This document shows, one piece after another, positions 8,575-16,242 of a stretch of 27,619 nucleotides of DNA. The notes under the pieces are model-generated. The model saw nothing but the letters and a program-made list of their open reading frames with translations. It was not told where the DNA came from and did not search any database. Source of the DNA: an uncultured Clostridium sp. (lineage in GTDB: Bacteria > Bacillota > Clostridia > Lachnospirales > Lachnospiraceae); assembly GCA_938036545.1 (NCBI GenBank), contig CALHQJ010000056.1, positions 1 to 27,619 on the forward strand, read 5' to 3'. The first letter of the stretch is position 1; every line of letters starts with the position of its first letter. The position numbers and the translations under genes are program-made.

Positions 8575-9438
8575 ATGGAAAGTAAACGCAGCAAGTATAT
8601 TCTGCTGGGACTTACACTTTTGTGCGTCCTGTTAATTGGAGTCTCTTCCCTGAGAGAGGGAATTATGGACCCGCTCCGTACTGGGGTGGGCTATTTGCTT
8701 GTACCCATCCAGTCGGGAGTTAATGCGGTAGGAGCCGGAATTTATGAAGATTTAACCGACTATGCCAAGTTAAAGACCGCCCTGGAAGAGAAAGCCCAGC
8801 TGGAGCAGAGAGTCGGTGAACTGACGGAAGAAAATAACCGGCTTCAGGCCCAGCAGCAGGAGCTGAACCGTCTCCGTGAATTATATCAGCTGGATCAGGA
8901 TTATATGCAGTATGAAACCATTGGCGCCAGAGTCATTGCAAAGGATTCCGGAGACTGGTTCCAGGTGTTCCGAATCAATAAAGGCTCCGAAGACGGGGTG
9001 GAGGTAGACTCCAACGTAATTGCAGGAGGAGGCCTGGTTGGGATTGTAACAGACGTAGGTGCCAATTACGCTACTGTAAGAAGCATTATTGATGACTTAA
9101 GCCGTGTCAGCGCCATGGGGCTTCGGACAGGAGACAAGTGTATTGTAGCCGGAGATTTGACCCTTTACCAGGAAGGCAGATTAAGCATTACCAATATTAC
9201 CAAGGATGGGGATATACAGGACGGGGACCAGATCATAACTTCCAATATCAGTTCCAAATTTCTTCCTGGCATTCTGGTTGGATACGCTGCTGATATTACC
9301 ATTGATTCCGAGCGCCTTACCAAGTCCGGCTATCTGGTTCCGGCGGCAGATTTCGACGATCTTCAGGAGGTTTTGGTGATTGTAGGGACAAAAGATACCG
9401 GAGACGGAGAGCTTGGGCCTTTAGAAGAGGCTCAATAA
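8575..9438 (+). CDS. mreC: Rod shape-determining protein MreC
   Basis: MreC is a bitopic membrane protein that links the cytoplasmic elongation scaffold to the periplasmic synthases. The 287-residue protein has a short basic N-terminus, one membrane helix (about 8-24), a coiled coil (about 62-105, heptads with E, L and Q) and the two beta-barrel MreC domain (about 115-275). Typical stretches are GDWFQVFRINKGSEDGV, GLVGIVTDVG and SNISSKFLPGILVGY. Its ATG directly abuts the radC stop, so translation is probably coupled. The usual upstream neighbour mreB is absent. mreD follows after ten bases. Confidence 0.95.
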   Translation: MESKRSKYILLGLTLLCVLLIGVSSLREGIMDPLRTGVGYLLVPIQSGVNAVGAGIYEDLTDYAKLKTALEEKAQLEQRVGELTEENNRLQAQQQELNRLRELYQLDQDYMQYETIGARVIAKDSGDWFQVFRINKGSEDGVEVDSNVIAGGGLVGIVTDVGANYATVRSIIDDLSRVSAMGLRTGDKCIVAGDLTLYQEGRLSITNITKDGDIQDGDQIITSNISSKFLPGILVGYAADITIDSERLTKSGYLVPAADFDDLQEVLVIVGTKDTGDGELGPLEEAQ

Positions 9439-9448
9439 AGGAGGTACT

Positions 9449-9967
9449 ATGAAACGGATACTAATCAATCTGGCTCTGATGGTGCTGGCGTTTACCGTAC
9501 AGACCTGTATCTTTCCGCTGATTCCGTTTTTCAGTGCGTCTCCCAACCTGCTGCTGATTATGACGTTTTCCATGGGATTTATTTACGGAAAAGACGCAGG
9601 AATGCTGTATGGACTGTTTGCGGGAATCCTGCTGGATTTGTTCGGAGGCGGAAGCTTTGGATTTTACAGCCTGCTGTTTATTTATATCGGCTATCTGAAT
9701 GGAATATTCAGCCGCTATTATTACGAAGATTATATTACCCTTCCAATGGTTCTTGCCATTGCCAACGAGCTGGCGTATAATCTTTACATTTACGTATTCC
9801 AGTTTTTGATTCGTAAGAGACTGAACTTTTTGTATTATCTGAAAAATATCATTATTCCGGAAATTATTTTTACGGTTGTCACCACCTTGCTGATTTACCG
9901 GCTGTTCTTGTTTATCAGCCGCAAGCTGGAGGAAATGGAACAAAGGAGAGATACCAATCTTGTTTAA
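9449..9967 (+). CDS. mreD: Rod shape-determining protein MreD
   Basis: A 172-residue, strongly hydrophobic protein with about five membrane helices. It has the family-typical segment SPNLLLIMTFSMGFIYG, followed by GLFAGILLDLFGG and the motif GFYSLLFIYIGYLNG. MreD is the integral membrane partner of MreC in the elongasome. An AAAGGAGG site precedes its ATG. The gene ends inside the start of the PBP2 gene (8-base overlap), which supports one co-translated unit. Identity rests on the membrane pattern, length and position, since MreD proteins are poorly conserved in sequence. Confidence 0.92.
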   Translation: MKRILINLALMVLAFTVQTCIFPLIPFFSASPNLLLIMTFSMGFIYGKDAGMLYGLFAGILLDLFGGGSFGFYSLLFIYIGYLNGIFSRYYYEDYITLPMVLAIANELAYNLYIYVFQFLIRKRLNFLYYLKNIIIPEIIFTVVTTLLIYRLFLFISRKLEEMEQRRDTNLV

Positions 9968-12851
9968 AGATTTACTGGAAATGCTGAAGGAAGGACTTCA
10001 AAAAATTGCTTCGTCCAGACTGGTTGCCCTGTCCGTGCTTTTTGCTGCGATGTTTGCGCTGCTAACCGTCAATTTGTTTAATCTGCAAATCGTACACGGG
10101 GAAGACTATCTGAATGAATATATGCAAAAGACCGAAAAGGTGATCTATACTCCAGGTACCCGAGGAAATATTTTAGATCGAAACGGCAATGTACTGGCTT
10201 ATAATGAACTGGCTTATTCCGTAGCCGTTCAGGACACCGGCGCTTATCGTAAGGACGCAGACCGCAACGCCATGCTGCTGCGCCTGGTCCGCATTCTGGA
10301 CAAGCACGGAGAGACCATTGAAGGGAAGTTTGAAGTAGGAATCAATGAAGCTGGAGAAATGTACTTTACCTGTACCAGCGAATCTGCCAAACGGCGGTTT
10401 TTAAGAGATTTCTATAATCTGACAACTGCCGATGATCTGGATAAAAACGGAAAGAATCCGTCTGACATTACCGCCTACGAGGCATTTGAGAAAAAGTTTA
10501 AGGCCTACAAAATGGATTCCATTGTAGATGAAAGAGGCAATCCTGTGGTTTTAGATGATGAGACAGCTCTCGACATGGTAAATATCTGGTATACCATGCA
10601 GCTGACTGCATTCCGAAAATACGAAAGCACCATTATTTCCAATAATGTTTCCGACGAAACGGTTGCGGAGATTATGGAAAATACGGCAGATCTTCAGGGC
10701 GTTACTATTGAAGAAAGTTCTGTGCGGGTATACAACAACAGCATCTATTTTGAACCTGTTATCGGATATATCGGAAAGGTTCAGGAGGAGCAGTTAGACG
10801 AGCTGAATGAAGGCATACCGGAAGGAAGCGTTCAGGAATACCGGCTTACGGATCTGGTAGGCCGTACCGGACTGGAAGCCTCTATGGAAAAGGAGCTTCA
10901 GGGCAAAAAAGGTTACAAAGTCGTAAACGTTGACAATATGGGCCGTATCCTGGAGGTAAAAGAAGAAACCCAGGCAGAAGCGGGAAATGATGTATATCTG
11001 TCCATTGACCAGAATCTGCAGATTGGCGTATATGAGCTTCTGGAGCGCCAGCTGGCCGGTATCCTGCTGGATCACCTCCGCTTTGAAGATATTCGGGAGG
11101 ATGAAACCTTTAAGGACTCTAAAAAGCCGATTCCTGTAAAGGACGCCTATTACCAGCTGATTAACAACAACGTCTTATCCTTAGCCCATATGGGATCTGA
11201 AGACGCTTCCGACATGGAGCGCCAGCTTTATCAGATACAGACCTCGTCCCAGGAAAAAATTTTAAACAGCATCCAGGCCGAACTGTTAAGTCCCCACGCT
11301 GCCCAGCTGGGACAGCTTCCAAAAGATATGATGGCCTATATGGTATATATCTACGAATACCTGTCTTCCAGCGAAGTGGGAATTATCAAGCGGTCTGAGA
11401 TCGATGAAAACAGCCAGGCTTATCTGGCATGGAAGGCAGATACCATCAGCCTTCGGGATTATATTTACGCCGGAATAGCAGACGGATGGATTGACACGGC
11501 AAAGCTTGAGATAGACGATCGGTATTCCAGTGCAGACAGTATTTTCGAAAGCCTGGTAGTCTATATTATGGATGCATTGAGAGAGGACAAGCAGTTTACC
11601 AAACAGATTTACCGGTATTTAATTAACGACGGTACGGTAAAAGGGTGGCAGCTTTGCGTAGCTCTGTATGATCAGAGGGTACTGGAATATGATGCAGATG
11701 AGGTGGCAAAGCTTTACGCTGGAGGCGACAGCTATGCCTATACCTTTATCCGCAGCAAAATTAAAAGCATTGAGCTGACTCCCGCCCAGCTGGCCTTAGA
11801 CCCCTGTACCGGTTCCTGTGTAATAGCAGATGTCAATACCGGTGAAGTCAGGGCGCTGGTTACCTATCCTGGTTATGACAACAACCGCCTTTCCGGCACA
11901 GTGGATGCGGCGTATTATAACCAGCTTCGGGAAGATCTGTCCTTGCCTTTGCGAAACAACGCAACCATGGTACTGAAAGCGCCAGGTTCTACCTTTAAGC
12001 CCATTACTGCCGTTGCAGCCCTGGAAGAAGGAGTGATCCAGATGGGCGAAACCATTGAATGTACCGGCGAATATAAGGAAATCGACACCCCGATTAAATG
12101 CTGGATTTACCCAGGCCGCCACGGCAAGTTAGACGTCATCGGAGGCATTGGAAACTCCTGTAACTACGTAGTTGCAGAGCTGGCGCACAGAATGTCCATG
12201 GATGAAAACGGCAATTATTCTACCAGCCTGGGGTTGGAGACTCTGGCTAAATACGCCACCATGTTTGGACTGGATCATACTTCCGGCGTAGAAATCGACG
12301 AGGCATCGCCTAAGATTTCCGATACGGACCCTGAGCGTTCCTCTATGGGACAGGGCAGCCACGCTTTTACCAATACCCAGCTTGCCCGCTACGTAACCGC
12401 CATGGCCAACAGAGGAACGGTTTTTGAACTGAGCTTATTAGATAAGCTGACAGATTCCGAAGGAAACCTGATTGAAGACTATACTCCCAGCGTTTCTTCT
12501 ACCATTGATATTCAGCCTTCTACCTGGGATGCAGTTCAGGCGGGTATGAGACAGGTTATTGCAGAAGGCTCTGCAAAGAGCATCTTTTCCGATTTAGCCA
12601 TTGAAGTTGCAGGCAAGACAGGAACTGCACAGGAGGATACCAGACGTACCAACCACGCATTCTTTGTTTCCTTTGCTCCTTATGCAGCTCCGGAAATAGC
12701 TGTTACTGTAAATATCCCTTATGGATACAGTTCCGGTAATGCGGCAACCCTTGCCAAAAATGTGTACAAGTATTACTATGGATATACGACTTTAGAGGAA
12801 ATCCAGGCAGCAGGCGCTTTAAATGCGACTTCTGTAGAAATCCGGGATTAA
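9960..12851 (+). CDS. mrdA: Class B penicillin-binding protein 2 with a large insertion
   Basis: This is the D,D-transpeptidase of the elongation machinery, the partner of RodA. One membrane helix (about 19-42) is followed by the PBP dimer domain with GTRGNILDRNGNVLAYNE and DLVGRTGLEASME. The transpeptidase has the active-site STFK (Ser 677), SCN (733) and KTG (886). At 963 residues it is clearly longer than typical PBP2. The extra length lies between DVYLSIDQNLQ (about 344-354) and GSCVIADVNTGEV (about 618), where usual members have a short connector. The start is TTG at 9960 behind AAAGGAG inside mreD; ATG 9981 is an alternative. Position between mreD and minC supports PBP2 rather than a sporulation or division PBP. 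Confidence 0.93.
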   Translation: MFKDLLEMLKEGLQKIASSRLVALSVLFAAMFALLTVNLFNLQIVHGEDYLNEYMQKTEKVIYTPGTRGNILDRNGNVLAYNELAYSVAVQDTGAYRKDADRNAMLLRLVRILDKHGETIEGKFEVGINEAGEMYFTCTSESAKRRFLRDFYNLTTADDLDKNGKNPSDITAYEAFEKKFKAYKMDSIVDERGNPVVLDDETALDMVNIWYTMQLTAFRKYESTIISNNVSDETVAEIMENTADLQGVTIEESSVRVYNNSIYFEPVIGYIGKVQEEQLDELNEGIPEGSVQEYRLTDLVGRTGLEASMEKELQGKKGYKVVNVDNMGRILEVKEETQAEAGNDVYLSIDQNLQIGVYELLERQLAGILLDHLRFEDIREDETFKDSKKPIPVKDAYYQLINNNVLSLAHMGSEDASDMERQLYQIQTSSQEKILNSIQAELLSPHAAQLGQLPKDMMAYMVYIYEYLSSSEVGIIKRSEIDENSQAYLAWKADTISLRDYIYAGIADGWIDTAKLEIDDRYSSADSIFESLVVYIMDALREDKQFTKQIYRYLINDGTVKGWQLCVALYDQRVLEYDADEVAKLYAGGDSYAYTFIRSKIKSIELTPAQLALDPCTGSCVIADVNTGEVRALVTYPGYDNNRLSGTVDAAYYNQLREDLSLPLRNNATMVLKAPGSTFKPITAVAALEEGVIQMGETIECTGEYKEIDTPIKCWIYPGRHGKLDVIGGIGNSCNYVVAELAHRMSMDENGNYSTSLGLETLAKYATMFGLDHTSGVEIDEASPKISDTDPERSSMGQGSHAFTNTQLARYVTAMANRGTVFELSLLDKLTDSEGNLIEDYTPSVSSTIDIQPSTWDAVQAGMRQVIAEGSAKSIFSDLAIEVAGKTGTAQEDTRRTNHAFFVSFAPYAAPEIAVTVNIPYGYSSGNAATLAKNVYKYYYGYTTLEEIQAAGALNATSVEIRD

Positions 12852-12877
12852 TCAAAGCCTGAAGAAAGGAGACTGTC

Positions 12878-13546
12878 ATGGGTCATAATACAGTAGTGAT
12901 TAAAAGCAACAGGGCCGGCATGTCGGTCTATCTCGATCCAATGGTTCCCTTTGAGCAGCTGCTTGAGGACGTGGCAAAAAAATTCAGGGAAAGCGCCAAA
13001 TTCTGGGGTTCCGTCCAGATGACCCTTTCCCTCGAGGGCCGGCCCCTTTCGCCGGAACAGGAGTTTAAAATTGTCAATACCATTACAGAAAATTCCCAAA
13101 TTCAAATTTTGTGCCTGTTAGATACCAATGCTGAGAGAATCCACAGATGTGAAAAAGCCTTAAATGAAAAGCTGATGGAGCTGTCTGAACGAACAGGGCA
13201 GTTTTTTAAAGGAAACCTGTTCCGCGGAGACACCCTGGAATCTGAGGCAAGTATTGTAGTCATTGGCGATGTGGAGCATGGAGCCAGGGTAACAGCCAAA
13301 GGAAATATCGTTATTCTGGGCGAATTAAAGGGTTCTGCTTTTGCAGGGGCCTCCGGAGATGAAAATACGGTAATCGTTGCCCTGGATATGACTCCCCTGC
13401 AGCTTCGGATTGGAGACCGCATTTTAAGAAGCGGTGAAAAAGGCAGGCGCCTGGGAAAAGGACCAGCCATGGCATATGTAGAAAATGGCGCAATTTGCAC
13501 GAAAACACTAAAGAAAAGTTTGTTTGAGATGTTAAATTTTATTTAA
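12878..13546 (+). CDS. minC: Septum site-determining protein MinC
   Basis: MinC inhibits FtsZ assembly away from midcell when recruited to the membrane by MinD. The 222-residue protein has an N-terminal FtsZ-inhibiting domain (about 1-95), which is the more divergent half. The C-terminal right-handed beta-helix has the recognisable pattern FRGDTLESEASIVVIGDVEHGA, GNIVILGELKGSAFAG and TPLQLRIGDRI, used for dimerisation and MinD binding. A good AAGGAG site precedes the ATG. It follows PBP2 by 26 bases and comes before minD, as in other minCDE sets. Confidence 0.94.
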   Translation: MGHNTVVIKSNRAGMSVYLDPMVPFEQLLEDVAKKFRESAKFWGSVQMTLSLEGRPLSPEQEFKIVNTITENSQIQILCLLDTNAERIHRCEKALNEKLMELSERTGQFFKGNLFRGDTLESEASIVVIGDVEHGARVTAKGNIVILGELKGSAFAGASGDENTVIVALDMTPLQLRIGDRILRSGEKGRRLGKGPAMAYVENGAICTKTLKKSLFEMLNFI

Positions 13547-13549
13547 TGC

Positions 13550-13578
13550 TGGAAAAATTCCATAATTTAGGGTAAAAT
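13550..13578 (+). promoter_or_regulatory. Weak candidate promoter before minD
   Basis: TGGAAA (13550-13555) and TAAAAT (13573-13578) are 17 bases apart in the 60-base AT-rich gap between minC and minD. The match is moderate. It could give minDE-rodA an internal transcript independent of the mre genes. Confidence 0.35.
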
Positions 13579-13606
13579 AGAATATAGCGTTCAGGAGGAT
13601 ATTGCT

Positions 13607-14398
13607 ATGAGTCAAGTCATTGTCATTACTTCCGGAAAAGGAGGGGTCGGCAAAACAACCACCTCTGCCAACGTAGGAACCGGTCTGGCCATCTTAGGCA
13701 AGCGGGTAGTCTTAATTGATACAGATATTGGACTCCGCAACCTGGATGTAGTCATGGGACTGGAAAACCGCATTGTCTACAATCTGGTAGACGTGGTAGA
13801 AGGAAACTGCCGTATTAAGCAGGCCCTGATAAGAGACAAAAGATATCCTAACCTGTACCTTCTGCCATCTGCCCAGACCAGGGATAAGACCGCAGTCACC
13901 CCAGAGCAGATGAAAAAATTAGCAGACGATTTAAGAGATGAATTTGATTACATACTGTTAGACTGTCCGGCCGGCATTGAGCAGGGATTCCGCAATGCCA
14001 TTGCCGGTGCAGACAGGGCGCTGGTAGTCACGACTCCAGAGGTTTCCGCCATTCGGGATGCCGACCGCATTATCGGACTGTTGGAAGCAGCGGAGATGAA
14101 AGAGGTTGACCTGATTGTAAACCGTATCCGTATGGATATGGTACGGCGCGGTGATATGATGTCTGTAGAAGACGTTATCGACATACTGGCTGTCAATGTA
14201 ATCGGAGCTGTTCCGGATGATGAATCCATCGTGGTTTCTACCAACCAGGGAGAGCCTTTGGTGGGTATGGGATCTCTGGCCGGACAGGCTTATATGAATA
14301 TCTGCCGCCGGATTACCGGAGACCATATTCCACTGATGGAATTTGACACTCCTAAAAGCTTCTTTGGCCGCTTAAGCAGCTTGCTTCGCCATGCTTAA
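13607..14398 (+). CDS. minD: Septum site-determining ATPase MinD
   Basis: MinD is the deviant Walker A ATPase that binds the membrane as an ATP dimer, carries MinC and is released by MinE. The 263-residue protein shows SGKGGVGKTTTSANVG with both the signature lysine (11) and the P-loop lysine (16). It also has DTDIGLRNLDVVMGLENR, DYILLDCPAGIEQGF and TTPEVSAIRDADRIIGLLE. The C-terminus (SFFGRLSSLLRHA) is an amphipathic helix suited to membrane targeting. A strong AGGAGG ribosome binding site precedes the ATG. All expected catalytic residues are present. Confidence 0.98.
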   Translation: MSQVIVITSGKGGVGKTTTSANVGTGLAILGKRVVLIDTDIGLRNLDVVMGLENRIVYNLVDVVEGNCRIKQALIRDKRYPNLYLLPSAQTRDKTAVTPEQMKKLADDLRDEFDYILLDCPAGIEQGFRNAIAGADRALVVTTPEVSAIRDADRIIGLLEAAEMKEVDLIVNRIRMDMVRRGDMMSVEDVIDILAVNVIGAVPDDESIVVSTNQGEPLVGMGSLAGQAYMNICRRITGDHIPLMEFDTPKSFFGRLSSLLRHA

Positions 14399-14413
14399 GT
14401 TAGGAGGGTTCAT

Positions 14414-14692
14414 ATGTACATCTGGCCTGTAGTACCCAAAAAAATGTCCGGAGACATTGCCAGAAAGAGGTTGAAGTTTCTCCTCTTATCTGATAAAACC
14501 GATTGTTCTCCGGAAGTATTAGATAAGATGAAAGACGATTTGATTCGAGTCATTTCAAAATACATGGAGATTGAAGCAGATGGGATTGAACTTCAGGTTC
14601 TGGGGCTGAAAACCTTAGGCAGCCCCAGAACAGGCCCTGTTTTAAACGCCAGCATCCCACTCCGAATTTCACCGACTAAGAGGTATCGCTAG
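14414..14692 (+). CDS. minE: Cell division topological specificity factor MinE
   Basis: A 92-residue protein directly after minD (15-base gap, AGGAGG-type site before the ATG). The first half, SGDIARKRLKFLLLSDKTDCSPEVL followed by DLIRVISKYMEIE, matches the MinE anti-MinCD helix and beta-strand region. The second half (IELQVLGLK...VLNASIPL) fits the dimerisation domain. MinE stimulates the MinD ATPase and drives oscillation of the Min proteins. A full MinCDE set in a Gram-positive points to Clostridia, since bacilli use MinCD with DivIVA/MinJ. Confidence 0.93.
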   Translation: MYIWPVVPKKMSGDIARKRLKFLLLSDKTDCSPEVLDKMKDDLIRVISKYMEIEADGIELQVLGLKTLGSPRTGPVLNASIPLRISPTKRYR

Positions 14693-14695
14693 AAT

Positions 14696-15820
14696 ATGCT
14701 TTTTGACTATAATTTTAAATATTATAACTTTCGTTTGCTTATTGAGATTTTTTTGCTCAATATTATCGGAATCTTAGTATTGAGAAGCGCATCCAATATG
14801 GATACGGCTCTCGTTACAAAGCAAATACTGGGAATTGTGGTAGGCTTTGTTTTGGCCATTGGCCTGTCTTTAATTGATTACCATAAGATTGCCAACTTAA
14901 GTTCTTTGATTTACATTGGCTGCCTGATTATACTGGCGGCGGTTTTATTAATTGGTAAGCTGGTCAGCGGCGCTACCCGCTGGATTGTTGTTCCTGGCAT
15001 TGGCCAGATCCAGCCTTCTGAATTTGCAAAAATCGGCCTGATTATCTTCTTTTCCTGGTATTTTAACAAATACCAGGAAAGGCTGAATCAGCCGGTTATG
15101 CTGGGAATATCTCTGGCTCTGTTTTCAGTTCCTGTGCTTCTCATATTGGCAGAGCCCAGTTTGTCTACCAGTATTATTATTGTGCTCATATTCCTGTCGA
15201 TGCTTTTTGTGGCAGGGTTAAGTTATAAATGGATTGGCGGCGCTTTTGCAGTAGTCATACCGCTGGGAGCTTTGTTCGTCTATCTGTTGCAGTATGAGTT
15301 AATCCCTTTTTTAAGAGGTTATCAGGCAAATCGAATTTTAGCCTTCGTGTTTCCGACAAACCCTAAATACCAGGACGGAAACATGCAGCAGGATAATTCC
15401 CTGATTGCCATTGGCTCAGGCCAGCTGCTGGGAAAGGGATTAAATAACACGACCATTGCATCCGTTAAAAACGGCAACTTCCTTTCTCAGGAACAGACAG
15501 ACTTTATTTTTGCTGTTATTGGAGAGGAGTTGGGATTTCGGGGCGTAATGATAGTCCTTGCGCTTTACCTGATTATTATTTTTGAAATTATCCGGCTTGC
15601 TTCCAAAGCAAAAGATTTAACAGGACGACTGATTTGTGTTGGTATGGCCGCTCTCATTGCTTTCCAGAGTTTTGTAAATATCATGGTAGCAACGAAGATG
15701 ATGCCGAACACCGGACAGCCCCTGCCTTTTATCAGTGCGGGAATTAGTTCGCTTCTCAGTATTTATATCGGAATCGGTCTTGTGTTGAACGTCGGATTAC
15801 AAAGGAAAACTGTTCATTGA
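14696..15820 (+). CDS. rodA: Peptidoglycan glycosyltransferase RodA (SEDS family)
   Basis: A 374-residue polytopic protein with about ten membrane helices, the SEDS polymerase that works with PBP2. Family signs are WIVVPGIGQIQPSEFAKIG and FLSQEQTDFIFAVIGEELGF, which contains the essential aspartate of SEDS enzymes, and MPNTGQPLPFISAG near the end. The last motif reads PFISAGISSLL where most members have PF-SYGGSS. RodA rather than FtsW is chosen from its place with mreCD-PBP2 and its short N-terminus. It starts four bases after the minE stop, within the same operon. Confidence 0.93.
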   Translation: MLFDYNFKYYNFRLLIEIFLLNIIGILVLRSASNMDTALVTKQILGIVVGFVLAIGLSLIDYHKIANLSSLIYIGCLIILAAVLLIGKLVSGATRWIVVPGIGQIQPSEFAKIGLIIFFSWYFNKYQERLNQPVMLGISLALFSVPVLLILAEPSLSTSIIIVLIFLSMLFVAGLSYKWIGGAFAVVIPLGALFVYLLQYELIPFLRGYQANRILAFVFPTNPKYQDGNMQQDNSLIAIGSGQLLGKGLNNTTIASVKNGNFLSQEQTDFIFAVIGEELGFRGVMIVLALYLIIIFEIIRLASKAKDLTGRLICVGMAALIAFQSFVNIMVATKMMPNTGQPLPFISAGISSLLSIYIGIGLVLNVGLQRKTVH

Positions 15821-15835
15821 TAAAGGAGGGCCTAT

Positions 15836-16231
15836 ATGAACGTAGGGTTAATTGCACATGATGCAAAAAAGAAATTAATGCAGAATTTTTGTATTGCGTA
15901 TAGAGGAGTGCTGTGTAAACATTCCTTATATGCCACCGGTACAACCGGAAGGCTGATTGAAGAAGTGACCAATCTGGATGTTCACAAATTTCTGGCAGGT
16001 CATTTAGGCGGAGGGCAGCAGCTTGCCGCCATGATCGAACATGACTGCATGGATTTAGTGATTTTTTTACGAGATCCCCATAATCCTAAGATGCACGAAC
16101 CAGATGTAAATGACGTAGTAAGACTTTGCGATACCTATAACATTCCTCTGGCTACTAACCTGGCTACTGCTGAACTTTTAATCAAAGCCCTGGAGCGCGG
16201 CGATTTAGAGTGGCGCGAGCAGTACCGTTAG
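15836..16231 (+). CDS. mgsA: Methylglyoxal synthase-family protein lacking the usual catalytic Asp
   Basis: MgsA converts dihydroxyacetone phosphate to methylglyoxal and phosphate, a bypass of lower glycolysis. The 131-residue protein keeps the phosphate-binding ATGTTG motif, His 8 and Asp 9 (E. coli H19, D20), Asp 80, His 87 and Asp 90 (E. coli D91, H98, D101), and NLATAELLI. However, the segment that reads GGDQQ in E. coli, where D71 is the proposed catalytic base, reads GGGQQ here, so residue 60 is Gly. The rest of the protein looks intact and under constraint. Either the subfamily uses another base or the protein has a different role. A strong AAGGAGG site precedes the ATG, just downstream of rodA. 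Confidence 0.9.
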   Translation: MNVGLIAHDAKKKLMQNFCIAYRGVLCKHSLYATGTTGRLIEEVTNLDVHKFLAGHLGGGQQLAAMIEHDCMDLVIFLRDPHNPKMHEPDVNDVVRLCDTYNIPLATNLATAELLIKALERGDLEWREQYR

Positions 16232-16242
16232 GAGCAGTTACA

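Noticed and set aside
9461..9943. A 160-residue minus-strand frame across mreD
   Set aside because: It is antisense to a clear membrane protein gene. It reads as a Gln/Asn/Lys-rich mirror of hydrophobic codons without a start signal.
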